Shown here piece after piece: positions 48,865-58,127 of a DNA stretch of 64,000 bases. The position numbers were made by a program, and so were the translations under genes. The notes below the pieces were generated by a model. That model saw nothing but the letters and a program-made list of their open reading frames with translations. It was not told where the DNA came from and searched no databases. Within the stretch, counting starts at the first letter, position 1, and each line of letters opens with the position of its first letter. Source of the stretch: an uncultured Duncaniella sp. (GTDB taxonomy: Bacteria; Bacteroidota; Bacteroidia; Bacteroidales; Muribaculaceae); contig CAJUIX010000019.1 in the NCBI GenBank assembly GCA_910586665.1, positions 1 through 64,000 of the forward strand, given 5' to 3'.

Positions 48865-50157
48865 TCAAGGTTTGACTTTCATTCGGGTTGTCACGGGAAT
48901 CGGTGTCACCGTGTCGCGGTAGAGTGTGTCGGGCTGGTGGAGCATCGAGTCGGCCTGTTGCATGAGCTGGTTGAGCGGCACGAGCTGCGGCTCTTCGTCG
49001 GTCGAAGTGGTGTCGGCCACGGTGCATACGCCGAGCCCGGAGGTGAACCATAGGTAGTCTGGCTTCTCGGGAGTCTCCTTCCACTTGTGGAAGTTGCGGA
49101 TGCGTACTGTCACAGGGAGTCCGGAGGCGACGCTCCAGAATGGGATGGTCTGGCCGGGGTCGAGGTTGAGCAGGGCTATGACGGCTGTGTTCTTTTTTGA
49201 GAAGTAGCTGCGCAGGTGTTCGGGTATCATCTCTGTGCGCATACCGAGTATGGTGACGTGGGCCCGGTATTCGATGTCGTCGTTGACGATGATTGTCGCG
49301 CGCGAGTTGTTGGTGACGTTGCGCATCTTGTCAATCGGGACGTAGGCCACTATCTGGAGATTGTTGGCCTCGAGGTTGAGATGTTGCTTCGACATGATTT
49401 CTTCCTGCTCGAAAAATATCATGTGGTCGGGGGCGAAGACGTTGGTGATAATCGAGGAGTCGCCTGCGAGGCGGTAGCTGACGGCCTGGCGCATGTCGGT
49501 CACGCCGCGGTTGTCATAGAGCTGTGCACGCACGCTCCCGTCCTCCTTCAGGCGGTCGGGGGTGAAGAAACTGTCGGTGTCACGCTTCATGCGCGAGAGG
49601 ACGGCAAGCTCGTGGCGCAGGGCGTTGAGTTTGGCGAGGGCCTCGCTGAGCTGGCGCTGGAGGTCGAGCTTGTGGGAGTTCTGACTCAGGCCGAATGATA
49701 TGTTGTGGTCTTCGAGGCTTATCTGCTTCTGGAGCTCTGCGATTGTTACTTTCACTACCGAAATCTGGGCGGCGACGTTCTCGTATTGAAGCGCGTAGCC
49801 ACGGTTGTGGACCACGATGTCAGGCTCGTTGTTGGGGTTGGCCTGCTGCACGAGCATGTCGAGCATGTAGTAGGAGTAGAGGGTGTCGCCTGGGACGACG
49901 ATGTCGCCCGTGTTGACGTAGACACTGTCAAGGTATATGTCGAAAGGGGTGCGCACTTTGTTTGCGTCGACATGGACATAGCCGTCAAGTTCGGTATAGA
50001 ATATGTGGTGGGCAATATAAAGACCGACAGAGCCGAGCACAATCGCAAGTATGCAGGCGGAAATCACCTGCTGGCGGTTGACCTTGCGCCGTCGCTGTTT
50101 GATGATGGCTTCTATGTTTTCCTTTTCTTCAAAGGAGCGGTATGTAAAATTTTTCAC
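48865..50157 (-). CDS. HlyD/Alg44-like membrane-fusion protein
   Basis: A 430-residue inner-membrane adaptor. A short basic N-terminus precedes one transmembrane helix (VISACILAIVLGSVGLYIAHHIF, about 30-52). Next comes the first half of a lipoyl/barrel-sandwich segment (DGYVHVDANKVRTPFDIYLDSVYVNTGDIV), a helical hairpin (about 115-185) and the second half. There is no ATPase next to it. With the TolC gene 59 bp upstream and the GT2 synthase downstream, it most likely links the synthase to the outer-membrane channel. Confidence 0.82.
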   Translation of the reverse strand: MKNFTYRSFEEKENIEAIIKQRRRKVNRQQVISACILAIVLGSVGLYIAHHIFYTELDGYVHVDANKVRTPFDIYLDSVYVNTGDIVVPGDTLYSYYMLDMLVQQANPNNEPDIVVHNRGYALQYENVAAQISVVKVTIAELQKQISLEDHNISFGLSQNSHKLDLQRQLSEALAKLNALRHELAVLSRMKRDTDSFFTPDRLKEDGSVRAQLYDNRGVTDMRQAVSYRLAGDSSIITNVFAPDHMIFFEQEEIMSKQHLNLEANNLQIVAYVPIDKMRNVTNNSRATIIVNDDIEYRAHVTILGMRTEMIPEHLRSYFSKKNTAVIALLNLDPGQTIPFWSVASGLPVTVRIRNFHKWKETPEKPDYLWFTSGLGVCTVADTTSTDEEPQLVPLNQLMQQADSMLHQPDTLYRDTVTPIPVTTRMKVKP

Positions 50158-50216
50158 CGTGTCAGTGGATGGTTTTTAGAGAGGTAGAGGTATCGTTGCT
50201 TTAAGTTAGGTTATGC

Positions 50217-51617
50217 TTAGTAAGGCTGTAGTGTGTCAGATAGCCGGGTTGTGCGACAAAATTTCATTATCGGGACGTCGGGGACGAGGGCCTGGAGCTC
50301 GGCAAGGTAGTTGTCGCGACGGTATTGGTAGTCGATGAGCTTTTCAAGGCAGAGGAGATATATGTTGAATTCCTTTGTGCGGGCGAGGCGGTTGAACTCG
50401 CCGACGCGGTTGGCGTAGGCATCGTTGCGCATGGCGAGATACTTCTTCATCTCGACGATGCGGCGCCCCTCGGCTTCCGATTCGCGGTTGAGGCGGTCGA
50501 GCTCGCGGGCGATGAAGACCACCTTGTCGTAGACGCGTGAGCTGATGTCGGCCTCGCGGGCTTCGAGAACGGCGCTCTCGGCCCGTAGCGCGCGCCGCTT
50601 GCGTGAGGCCTCGCCGCTGACGGGAATCGTGAAGGTCATGCCGACGTCGACGTTGCGCGAGTCGGGCAGGTAGCTGCGTCCGTAATATGAGAATCTCACG
50701 AAGGGGGCGAGGTTGACTTTCTGCCAGTAGCTGACGTTTGATGCCTGCTGGCGCAGGAGCTGTGCGCGGAGCTGGAGGAGTCTTATGTCGGCAGATGTGT
50801 CGCGGACGTGGTTCATGAGGGCGGCTGTGTCGATGTCGACGGTGTGGCCCTCGACCTTCGAGAGGTCGGTCGCGAGCGGATAGTTGCCGTCGATGGCCGA
50901 GAGTTTGCGTTCTGCCTCCATGCGGGCATCGAGGATGGGGAGGAGGTCGTCACTCGTGATGTTTTCGTTGGAGAGGAGATAGGCCTGGGCGTTGTTGATG
51001 AGGTTGAGGGCGCGCAGGCGGTGGCCGAGCACACCTGCCATGAGGCTGTCGTAGTAGACGCGGAGGTTGTCACGGATTATGTAGTCGGAAAGGTCGGTGT
51101 GCTCCTTGTCATACGACGTGCGCTCGATCAGCTCCTTAAGCATGGCCTCGTTGCGGCGCCCCTTGCGCCCGAAGAGCGAGCTTTGGAGGAAGTACCAGCG
51201 CAGCTCGCCCTGGAATTTGAAGCGGTAGCGCGACTCGGCGTCATCCTCGTCGAAGCCAAGCGAGTTGTCGAGGCGCCAGTAGGTCTGACCTGTGAGCTGG
51301 ATGCCGGTGCGGCTGTTGCCCTCGCTTATCTGTGCGGCAGTCTGACGGCGCAGAGCGTTGTCGAGCTGTAGGTTCATCGGGCGAGGCTCGGTGGGGCGGA
51401 ATATCATGTAGCTCTCGGCAAAGTCAAGCTTGGGAGCCTGTCTGAAAATCAGGCTGTTGAATTCCACAAACAGAGAGTCGAACTCGGCAAGGAGAGCCGT
51501 GCTGCGTGCAGGCTGTGCGGCAGCGGCTCCAGACGGAAGTAGTGTCAGGAGGCACAGCAGCAAGCAAATCTTGTGGAAGTGGGGTGCACGTCTGTTTTTA
51601 TGTTCGTCTCTCGTCAT
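50217..51617 (-). CDS. TolC family outer-membrane channel
   Basis: A 466-residue protein with a signal peptide (KICLLLCLLTLLPSGAAAAQ) and long amphipathic helices typical of the outer membrane efflux protein fold, in two repeats. The middle part has LAPFVRFSYYGRSYLPDSRNVDVGMTFTIPVSGEA, the beta-strand signature before the second helical pair. It is the first gene of the operon and has a consensus promoter at 51675-51706. It likely forms the exit channel for the polymer or for a substrate handled by the HlyD-like protein. Confidence 0.85.
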   Translation of the reverse strand: MTRDEHKNRRAPHFHKICLLLCLLTLLPSGAAAAQPARSTALLAEFDSLFVEFNSLIFRQAPKLDFAESYMIFRPTEPRPMNLQLDNALRRQTAAQISEGNSRTGIQLTGQTYWRLDNSLGFDEDDAESRYRFKFQGELRWYFLQSSLFGRKGRRNEAMLKELIERTSYDKEHTDLSDYIIRDNLRVYYDSLMAGVLGHRLRALNLINNAQAYLLSNENITSDDLLPILDARMEAERKLSAIDGNYPLATDLSKVEGHTVDIDTAALMNHVRDTSADIRLLQLRAQLLRQQASNVSYWQKVNLAPFVRFSYYGRSYLPDSRNVDVGMTFTIPVSGEASRKRRALRAESAVLEAREADISSRVYDKVVFIARELDRLNRESEAEGRRIVEMKKYLAMRNDAYANRVGEFNRLARTKEFNIYLLCLEKLIDYQYRRDNYLAELQALVPDVPIMKFCRTTRLSDTLQPY

Positions 51618-51674
51618 TGAGATGCCGGTTGATGTAGATTTCGGTTAGTGATGAGAAGGTATATGTTAGGTTTA

Positions 51675-51706
51675 CAAAGTTACAAAATATTCTGTTAACG
51701 AGCAAA
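51675..51706 (-). promoter_or_regulatory. promoter of the exopolysaccharide operon
   Basis: On the minus strand TAACTTTG (51675-51682) is 20 bp downstream of TTTG (51703-51706), a full consensus, with a leader of about 50 nt to the TolC gene. Confidence 0.8.
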
Positions 51707-51756
51707 AGGTTAACTGTATTTTGTGCCATTTTGAGTACAGTATATGAATTTTTGGT

Positions 51757-51793
51757 AAAAGGGATGTTAAAATTGCTTTAACATCCCTTTTTA
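51757..51793 (-). terminator. terminator of the SDR gene
   Basis: A long perfect stem, AAAAGGGATGTTAAA with TTTAACATCCCTTTT, around a short loop (ATTGC). Flanking A and T tracts make it functional in either direction. It isolates the SDR gene from the operon promoter. Confidence 0.8.
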
Positions 51794-51822
51794 GACGAAA
51801 TATTAGTCTGAAATTCTGTATT

Positions 51823-52719
51823 TCAGCCCTTATTGTCGTTTGTGGTGGTTATTGATGTGGTTGTTTTGCGTGTTTCGGCCACCTCGGGGAGGCTTGCGGG
51901 CACTTTTATTTCAGCCGGCGGGAGGGGAGAGGTGAGCTTTTGCTCTGTCGCAGCATCGGTTTTTTCCTCGGCGGCTGTCGCCGGGGTGGATACATTGACG
52001 GGGATGCGTTCCCATATGCGGTCGGGGATGAGGCGCCAGAGCCTGACGGCGATGTCCCAGCGCCAGTCGACCGTGCAGACACGTTTGCGGGCAATGATGG
52101 CGCGGATGATTGAGACCACAGCGCGGTCGAGGTCCATAGTCATGGGATAGATGCGGTCGGGGTTGAGCAGCGGCGTGCGAATCCAGCCCGGACGGATGTC
52201 GGTGAAGGATATGCGGAGTCCCTGCATACGCGCGAGCTGGTCAAGGGCTGTGAGGTAGGTCTGCTGATATTTTTTCGAGGCGGAGTAGGAGGCGAGCTGC
52301 CCTATACCCTTGGTGCCGGCCACAGAGGTGATGGCGGCTATGCGCCCTTTGCCGCCGTGGGAGCGGAAGTAGCGGAAGGCGGTGTCAATCATGCGGGTGA
52401 AGCCGACGACGTTGGTCTGCGTGGTGGCTGTCTCGCGGTCGGTGACGAGGGCCTCGTTCTCATAGCCGATGCCGGCGACGTTGAGATAGATGTCCATGCC
52501 TCCGAGGCGGCTGATTAGGTCGCGCAGACGCGCAGGAGCGTCGGTGTCGTTGATGTTTATCTGCGCGTAGCGTATGCGCTCCGGGAAGTCGGCCTGGAGC
52601 TTGCGCATCACTTTCTCTTTCCTGCCTGCTGCTCCGACGAGCCAGCCGGCTTTGGCAAAAATCTCGGCCACGCGAAGCCCTATGCCCGATGTGGCGCCCA
52701 TTATGACTATTCGTTTCAT
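51823..52719 (-). CDS. short-chain dehydrogenase/reductase
   Basis: A 298-residue SDR. The cofactor site is MGATSGIGLRVAE at residues 8-20, NVAGIGYENEA follows, and the active site has SVAGTKG with the YSASK motif (Tyr and Lys). The C-terminal 60 residues are a Pro/Ala/Thr-rich tail (AATAAEEKTDAATEQ) that is unusual for the family and probably disordered. It is separated from the exopolysaccharide operon by a terminator, so a link to that system is uncertain. Confidence 0.85.
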   Translation of the reverse strand: MKRIVIMGATSGIGLRVAEIFAKAGWLVGAAGRKEKVMRKLQADFPERIRYAQININDTDAPARLRDLISRLGGMDIYLNVAGIGYENEALVTDRETATTQTNVVGFTRMIDTAFRYFRSHGGKGRIAAITSVAGTKGIGQLASYSASKKYQQTYLTALDQLARMQGLRISFTDIRPGWIRTPLLNPDRIYPMTMDLDRAVVSIIRAIIARKRVCTVDWRWDIAVRLWRLIPDRIWERIPVNVSTPATAAEEKTDAATEQKLTSPLPPAEIKVPASLPEVAETRKTTTSITTTNDNKG

Positions 52720-52805
52720 CTATAAGTTGATAGTGAGGTTATAGGTGTTTGAGGATATAATTGAACAACGCTTCTGCCTCCGGCTTGGTTTAGACATATA
52801 TGAAA

Positions 52806-52835
52806 GTCGGCCGGCACGAGAGCGTGCCAGCCGAC
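52806..52835 (-). terminator. terminator of the small secreted protein gene
   Basis: GTCGGCCGGCACG pairs with CGTGCCAGCCGAC around an AGAG loop; on the minus strand it is followed by TTTCATATATG. The rest of the spacer 52720-52879 holds no gene I can support. Confidence 0.65.
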
Positions 52836-52879
52836 CGGATGAAGAAAAATTTATGTTATCAGTAATTACATTTTGTGTA

Positions 52880-53542
52880 TTACATGATGACCTTGGTCAC
52901 CTTGTTGCCCTGGCGCTTGATGAATAGACCGTTTTCGGGGTTGGCCACGCGGATACCCTGGAGGTTGAAGTATTCAACGGGTGCATCCTCGACAACGATG
53001 TCGGAGATTGATGATTGGTCGGCGGAGATGGTATAGCTGAAGCTTGCGAGTCTCCACTTTGTACCACCTGCATAGAAATTATATGTGTTACCAGCCTTTA
53101 AGTCATATGAGACACCCTCATCTTTCGGAATTTCATTAATGGCAGGAGTTTGGTCTTTCAAGTTTACGCCGCTTGTAATTTTCGTGCCATCTTTTAAAGT
53201 TGCATCCATTTTATTTTCGGTGTCATCGTTGACAAACATGTTTATAGATTTGTTATTTGCGATAGCGGCAGCAAATATAATTTCAAGTTTGCCGTTTTTT
53301 GTAGGAGCGAATTTAATTTCCAATCCGTTTTGGTCTCCGCGTACGTCGGTAGCACCGAATGACCATGTTCCTGCTCCAGCTGTTGAGCCTTTAGATGTGT
53401 TGTCAAGAAAAGTAGCTGTAATTGAGGGGAGTGTTACGACATTGTTGCTTACTTCGCCTCCGGCAGACCATGTTTCTACTTCCTGAGCTGATGCACTTAG
53501 AGCCATAGCTGCCACTGCGAAAAGAGTAAAAATTTTTTTCAT
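52880..53542 (-). CDS. small secreted protein with YNLxG-type C-terminal tail
   Basis: A 220-residue protein with a clear signal peptide (MKKIFTLFAVAAMALSASAQE). The mature part is a beta-rich domain (EIIFAAAIANNKSINMFVNDD ... YNFYAGGTKWRLASFSY) that could be a carbohydrate-binding-like sandwich; no catalytic motif is visible. The C-terminus EYFNLQGIRVANPENGLFI is the tail shared by many secreted Bacteroidales proteins and by the lyase at 29707-31566. Its function is unknown. Confidence 0.72.
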   Translation of the reverse strand: MKKIFTLFAVAAMALSASAQEVETWSAGGEVSNNVVTLPSITATFLDNTSKGSTAGAGTWSFGATDVRGDQNGLEIKFAPTKNGKLEIIFAAAIANNKSINMFVNDDTENKMDATLKDGTKITSGVNLKDQTPAINEIPKDEGVSYDLKAGNTYNFYAGGTKWRLASFSYTISADQSSISDIVVEDAPVEYFNLQGIRVANPENGLFIKRQGNKVTKVIM

Positions 53543-54032
53543 AAAAAGATTGATTTAAGTAAGTAATTGGTTATAAAATTATGGTAATAGATATAGACTG
53601 TTGTATTCGTGGAACAACCAACGAGTTGAAACGAGATTGTGATGTCTATGAAAGTAACAAGATAGTTTTGCAAGACAAATTTACGATTTAAATATAAGAA
53701 TCGCTATTTTATTAACTTTCTTTAACCGATGCGCGTACAATAATGATTGATTCTATCTGTGCTATTATACTTGATATGTGTATGATTTAACACGATTAGT
53801 TAATTTGTGTGAAAAATAGAGTGCCGGCTGTAACTTTCAGGCAACTTTTGCGTCATATAATTGAAAGCCGTTACAAACGGTAGCACAATTGGTAATACGA
53901 AATTAATCAGCTTCCCATTTGTAATTATTCCGGCTCGCGCGCAGTCGCGGACGGTTTAAGTATAAATCAACAGAGGACCGGTCGAGATGACGGGTCCTCT
54001 GTTGGTTATGGCTGTATCGGTTAACGGTTTGC
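53543..54032. other. 490-bp AT-rich intergenic region
   Basis: No gene is supported here. On the minus strand a perfect -7 box TAAATTTG (53676-53683) could drive the secreted protein gene with a leader of about 125 nt. A terminator is at 53969-54003. Between them, 53870-53930 has scattered tRNA-like words that do not fold into a cloverleaf. Confidence 0.5.
53969..54003 (-). terminator. terminator of the LytTR regulator gene
   Basis: AACAGAGGACC pairs with GGTCCTCTGTT around a 13-nt loop, followed on the minus strand by a moderately T-rich run. Confidence 0.7.
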
Positions 54033-54767
54033 CTATACGAGTGTGCGGCTGCCGACATACTCGCTAAAGGCATCCTTATAGCTGTCGGAGATAGGTATCT
54101 GCACCTTGCCGAACACTATGCGGTTGCGCTCGATGACGGTGATCTTCGAGAGGTTGACTATGAAGGAGCGGTGGACGCGCATGAACAGCGAGGGGGGGAG
54201 TGCCTGCTCGATTGACTTCATGCTCAGGAGCGACATGATTGATTTCTCGGAGCCGTCGATTGTCACCTTGACGTAGTCTTTGAGGCCTTCGATATAGAGT
54301 ATGTCCCTGATGTTGACCTGCACAAGCTTGTATTCGCTCTTGAGTATTATGTATTCGCCGTCGGCCTTGATGTCCTCCTTGCCGGAGGTATCGGACGTGC
54401 GGTTATTCAGCTCGTGCCATGAAAGGGCGCGGTTGGCGGCGGCGAGAAACTCGTCGTAGTTAATCGGTTTGAGAAGATAGTCGAGCGCGTTGACTCGGAA
54501 GCCTTCGACGGCATAGTTGGAGTAGGCCGTCGTGAAGATTATCCTTGTCGAGCGGGGTATTATCTTGGCAAACTCGATGCCGTTGAGCTGGGGCATCTGT
54601 ATGTCGAGAAACACAACGTCGATTTTGTCGTTGATGATTGTCGATATGGCGTCCTTGGGCGATGAGAATTCACCGACCAGTTCCATGAAGGGTGTTTTTT
54701 CGATATAGGAGACGATGAGTCCCGATGCGAGGGGTTCGTCGTCGATGACGCAGCAGCGGAGTGACAT
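54033..54767 (-). CDS. LytTR-family response regulator
   Basis: A 244-residue regulator. The receiver domain has CVIDDEP at the start, the phospho-acceptor in VVFLDIQMPQLNG, TTAYSNYAVEGF and the conserved Lys in LLKPINYDEF. The C-terminal LytTR DNA-binding domain runs from about 140 (GEYIILKSEYKLVQVNI, FMRVHRSFIVNLSKI). It lies 76 bp after the kinase gene, forming a LytS/LytR-type pair. Its target promoters are not known. Confidence 0.9.
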   Translation of the reverse strand: MSLRCCVIDDEPLASGLIVSYIEKTPFMELVGEFSSPKDAISTIINDKIDVVFLDIQMPQLNGIEFAKIIPRSTRIIFTTAYSNYAVEGFRVNALDYLLKPINYDEFLAAANRALSWHELNNRTSDTSGKEDIKADGEYIILKSEYKLVQVNIRDILYIEGLKDYVKVTIDGSEKSIMSLLSMKSIEQALPPSLFMRVHRSFIVNLSKITVIERNRIVFGKVQIPISDSYKDAFSEYVGSRTLV

Positions 54768-54843
54768 TGGGATTCGGAGATGTGTATTGTGTGGTTAGAA
54801 ATTAGAAATAAATTTTTTTACGGGGTGGGGGAGTCGGCTGATA

Positions 54844-55932
54844 TTATTCCTGGTCGGGGAGCGACGCCGTGGTGTCGATTGTCAGCGATACACGGTAGGT
54901 GTCTTCTCCGGGGGCTATGTCGAGCCGGGCGTTCTTGCCATAGATAAGGTCGAGGCGGCGCCGGAGGTTGGTGAGCCCTATGCCACCTTCGGGGTTCGGC
55001 TGCTCGCTGTCAGAGGAGGGGAGGCGTCCGTTGGAGGTGGTGCAGCGGATGACGCCGTCCTTGGCGGTAACTGAGATGTCAATAGGGATGTCGTGGGTAT
55101 GGATGCCGTGTTTGAACACATTTTCAATCAGCGTTATGAATATCAGCGGTGCCACACGGATGTTTTCGTCGCCGTCGGTGTCGAAGCTGACATTGAGTCT
55201 CACAGAGTGGTTGAGGCGCAGCTTCATCAGGTTTATGTAGTTGTCGATGAAGCCAAGTTCCTGTTTGAGGCTGACGGTGGCCGATGTGTCGTAGAGCACA
55301 TAGCGCAGCAGCCGGCTCAGTTCGTGGACTGCCTCCTGGGCCTTGGTGGGAGATATGGCTATTAGGGCGTAGATAGAGTTGAGGGTGTTGAAGAGGAAAT
55401 GGGGGTTGAGCTGGCTTTTGAGATTTTTCAGTTCCTCCTCGCGCTGTGAGCTGAGGAGGTCCTGGCGCCGGCGGTCGAGCTTTATCCACTTGTCGCCGAG
55501 GCGTAGGGCGGTGGCGAATCCTATGACGAGGATAATCATCACGAGGTCGCGCGAGAGCATGCCTATCGCTCTTGCGAGATACATTACCAGTGTTGGGTGG
55601 TCATATCCGTTTAGGGGTGTCTTTCCGCCGAAGTGGCCCTTGTAGCGCCAAATCAGGAAGCAGAGCAGGAGTGATATTATGATTGTCGCGGCGGTGTAGG
55701 CCGTGAAACGCAGGAGGCGCTTTGGTTGGTCGAGCGATTTTTCTATAATCCAATAATATGTGACGTAGAAGTCGCCGATGAAGACGACAGTCTTCATGTA
55801 GACCCACATCTTTATCGGTCGTCCCGGATTGGAGAGGTTGGATATGACTTCCGGGAGGATGAAGAGGATGCTGATGCAGAGCAGGTGGGCTAAAAATGTG
55901 GTGATGTTCTGTCGTTTGAGTATATCAGTCAT
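54844..55932 (-). CDS. LytS-like sensor histidine kinase
   Basis: A 362-residue kinase of the His_kinase family (PF06580 type). Four hydrophobic segments lie in the first 150 residues, followed by the phosphorylation motif QLNPHFLFNTLNSIYAL and a HATPase domain (ITLIENVFKHG, GGIGLTNLRRRL). There is no extracytoplasmic sensor of note, so the signal may be perceived in the membrane. It pairs with the LytTR regulator downstream. Confidence 0.9.
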   Translation of the reverse strand: MTDILKRQNITTFLAHLLCISILFILPEVISNLSNPGRPIKMWVYMKTVVFIGDFYVTYYWIIEKSLDQPKRLLRFTAYTAATIIISLLLCFLIWRYKGHFGGKTPLNGYDHPTLVMYLARAIGMLSRDLVMIILVIGFATALRLGDKWIKLDRRRQDLLSSQREEELKNLKSQLNPHFLFNTLNSIYALIAISPTKAQEAVHELSRLLRYVLYDTSATVSLKQELGFIDNYINLMKLRLNHSVRLNVSFDTDGDENIRVAPLIFITLIENVFKHGIHTHDIPIDISVTAKDGVIRCTTSNGRLPSSDSEQPNPEGGIGLTNLRRRLDLIYGKNARLDIAPGEDTYRVSLTIDTTASLPDQE

Positions 55933-56027
55933 ACTGTATGGTCCTTAGACTTTCGGCTTATCTGCAAATGTAGTTTTTTTTTGCTGTATTTGCAAATAGA
56001 ATTGACGGTCGACAAAATTTCACCGAC

Positions 56028-56076
56028 AAAAAAGCCGGACGGTCAGAGCCTTTTGTAGAGGCGGCTGACCGTCCGG
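56028..56076 (-). terminator. terminator of the rplM-rpsI-rpsB-tsf operon
   Basis: CCGGACGGTCAG (56035-56046) pairs with CTGACCGTCCGG (56065-56076); on the minus strand it is followed by a T6 tract. Confidence 0.85.
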
Positions 56077-56114
56077 GGTTATTGCGATGTTATGACTTTC
56101 GCAGAATTGGAGGA

Positions 56115-57107
56115 TTAGTCCTGGTTGAGGTTCACGCGCTTGAATGCAACGGCTACGAGGCCCTTCTGGGTCTGCTCGAGGAACTGCCCTACGGAGAGCT
56201 TGCTGTCCTGGACATATTCCTGCTCCATGAGGCAACTCTCTTTGAAGAACTTGTTGAGGCGGCCGTTGGCGATGTTCTGAATCATGGCTTCGGGGAGGTT
56301 GGCAGCCTTGGCCTCGGCAGTCTCTTTCATAATCTGACGAGCCTTGGTGGCATCTTCCTCGGTAATCCAGCCCTTGGTGATGTTGGATTCGATGTGGTCT
56401 TCTGAGTCGAAGTGGTTGGGGTTGAGACCGGCCTTCTTGAGGGCTGCCTCAACGGCCTTCTTGATCTGCTCCTGCTTGGTCTTCTCGACTGCGACGGCGA
56501 TTTCCTGGTCGATAGTGGCCTGGGGAACGTCCTCGCGGCTGCAGGCTACGGGGTTCATTGATGCAATCTGCATGCAGATTTCGCGGCCCACCTGCGGGTC
56601 AACGCCGGGGAGGTTGAAGCCTACGATTGCGGCGAGCTTGTTGTTGAAGTGGTTGTAGGCTGCGGTTGAGGGAGCCTCTACTACTTCGTAAGCACCGATT
56701 TCGGTCTTTTCGCCTGTCTTGCCTGACTCTTCGGTTACGAGTTCGGCAACTGTGCGGCCGTCAACAGTGAGAGCCTTGAGCTCGTCGACGTTCTTGCAGC
56801 GGTTGGCCACGGCGAGGTCGAGAAGCTCCTTGGCGAGGTTGACGAAGCCTTCGTTCTTGGCAACGAAGTCGGTCTCGCAGTTGAGAGCGAGAACGGCTGC
56901 GAAGTTGCCTTCGTTCTTGGAGAGAACGCAGCCTTCGGCGGCGTTGCGGTCTTCGCGCTTGGCGGCAACAGCCTGGCCCTTCTTGCGAAGGATTTCAACG
57001 GCTGCCTCGATGTCACCGTTGGTTTCGGCGAGAGCTTTTTTGCAGTCCATCAAGCCGGCGCTTGTAAGGTGGCGCAGCTTGGTGATTTCTGCCATTGTAA
57101 CTGCCAT
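56115..57107 (-). CDS. tsf: translation elongation factor Ts
   Basis: A 330-residue nucleotide-exchange factor for EF-Tu. The N-terminal UBA-like domain begins MAVTMAEITKLRHLTSAGLMDCKKAL; the core follows with LNCETDFVAKNEGF, whose TDFV motif contacts EF-Tu. It is longer than the E. coli protein but of the usual Bacteroidetes length. It is the last gene of the ribosomal operon, 78 bp after rpsB. Confidence 0.96.
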   Translation of the reverse strand: MAVTMAEITKLRHLTSAGLMDCKKALAETNGDIEAAVEILRKKGQAVAAKREDRNAAEGCVLSKNEGNFAAVLALNCETDFVAKNEGFVNLAKELLDLAVANRCKNVDELKALTVDGRTVAELVTEESGKTGEKTEIGAYEVVEAPSTAAYNHFNNKLAAIVGFNLPGVDPQVGREICMQIASMNPVACSREDVPQATIDQEIAVAVEKTKQEQIKKAVEAALKKAGLNPNHFDSEDHIESNITKGWITEEDATKARQIMKETAEAKAANLPEAMIQNIANGRLNKFFKESCLMEQEYVQDSKLSVGQFLEQTQKGLVAVAFKRVNLNQD

Positions 57108-57185
57108 AATTATATAGGAGTTTAAATGGTGGTTAAAAGTTGGATTTGGGTTGAGGAGAGAGCGGGAGCTTGCGCGGCTTCCTGC

Positions 57186-58016
57186 TTATTCGGCAGCGGG
57201 AGTCTCGGCAGCTGCCTCAGCCTCTACGGGAGCTTCGGCCTCGTTGTCAGACTTGCGGCTCACGCGGCGACGGTCGCGACGGGGTGCTTCGGCGTTCTCG
57301 CCGGCAGCTTTCTCGTCGGCCTTCTCTACCTTGCGCTCCTCAAGACCTTCATTGATTGATTCGCAGACAGTGTTGAGGATGATTTCGATAGACTTGGATG
57401 CGTCGTCGTTGGCGGGGATTACGAAGTCAACGTTGTTGGGGTCGGAGTTGGTGTCGACGATAGCGAACACGGGGATACCGAGACGGTTGGCTTCGGCAAC
57501 GGCGATGTGCTCCTTGCATACGTCAACCACGAAGAGTGCCGAGGGAAGACGGTTGAGGTCGGCGATTGAACCGAGGTTCTTCTCGAGTTTGGCACGCTGA
57601 CGTGAAATCTGGAGTTTCTCACGCTTCGAGAGGTTGTCGAAAGTGCCGTCCTTCTGCATCTTGTCGATAGAGGTCATCTTCTTGACAGCCTTGCGGATAG
57701 TCGGGAAGTTGGTGAGCATACCGCCGGGCCAGCGCTCGATGACGTAGGGCATGTTGACGCTCTGGGCCTTCTCGGCGAGGATTTCCTTGGCCTGCTTCTT
57801 GGTAGCTACGAAGAGAATCTTCTTGCCGCCCTTGGCGATGTTGCGGAGGGCTGCGGCAGCTTCTTCGAGCTTAGCCTGGGTCTTATAGAGGTCTATGATG
57901 TGGATACCGTTGCGCTCCATGAAGATGTAAGGAGCCATTGCAGGATTCCATTTTCTTTTCATGTGGCCAAAATGGCAACCTGCTTCGAGGAGTTGGTCAA
58001 AATTGGGTGTTGACAT
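57186..58016 (-). CDS. rpsB: 30S ribosomal protein S2
   Basis: A 276-residue protein with the family start (NFDQLLEAGCHFGHMKRKWNPAM), the GIHIIDL motif and FVATKKQAKE. The last 45 residues form an Ala/Glu-rich charged tail (EAPVEAEAAAETPAAE), a common extension in this phylum. It lies 111 bp downstream of rpsI. Confidence 0.97.
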   Translation of the reverse strand: MSTPNFDQLLEAGCHFGHMKRKWNPAMAPYIFMERNGIHIIDLYKTQAKLEEAAAALRNIAKGGKKILFVATKKQAKEILAEKAQSVNMPYVIERWPGGMLTNFPTIRKAVKKMTSIDKMQKDGTFDNLSKREKLQISRQRAKLEKNLGSIADLNRLPSALFVVDVCKEHIAVAEANRLGIPVFAIVDTNSDPNNVDFVIPANDDASKSIEIILNTVCESINEGLEERKVEKADEKAAGENAEAPRRDRRRVSRKSDNEAEAPVEAEAAAETPAAE

Positions 58017-58127
58017 TTGTTGTGTTGGAATTGTTTACGTTCTTTTGATAAATAACAACCGGGGAGTAGGGAACGTGTCCATCTCGACGGTTTAGATACT
58101 AAACACTTGAGGAGGGATGATAAAATA

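Noticed and set aside
53870..53940. tRNA-like words (GTAGCACAATTGGTA, CATTTGTAAT) in the spacer
   Set aside because: D-arm and anticodon-arm stems do not pair, there is no T-arm consensus and no acceptor pairing, so no tRNA is called.
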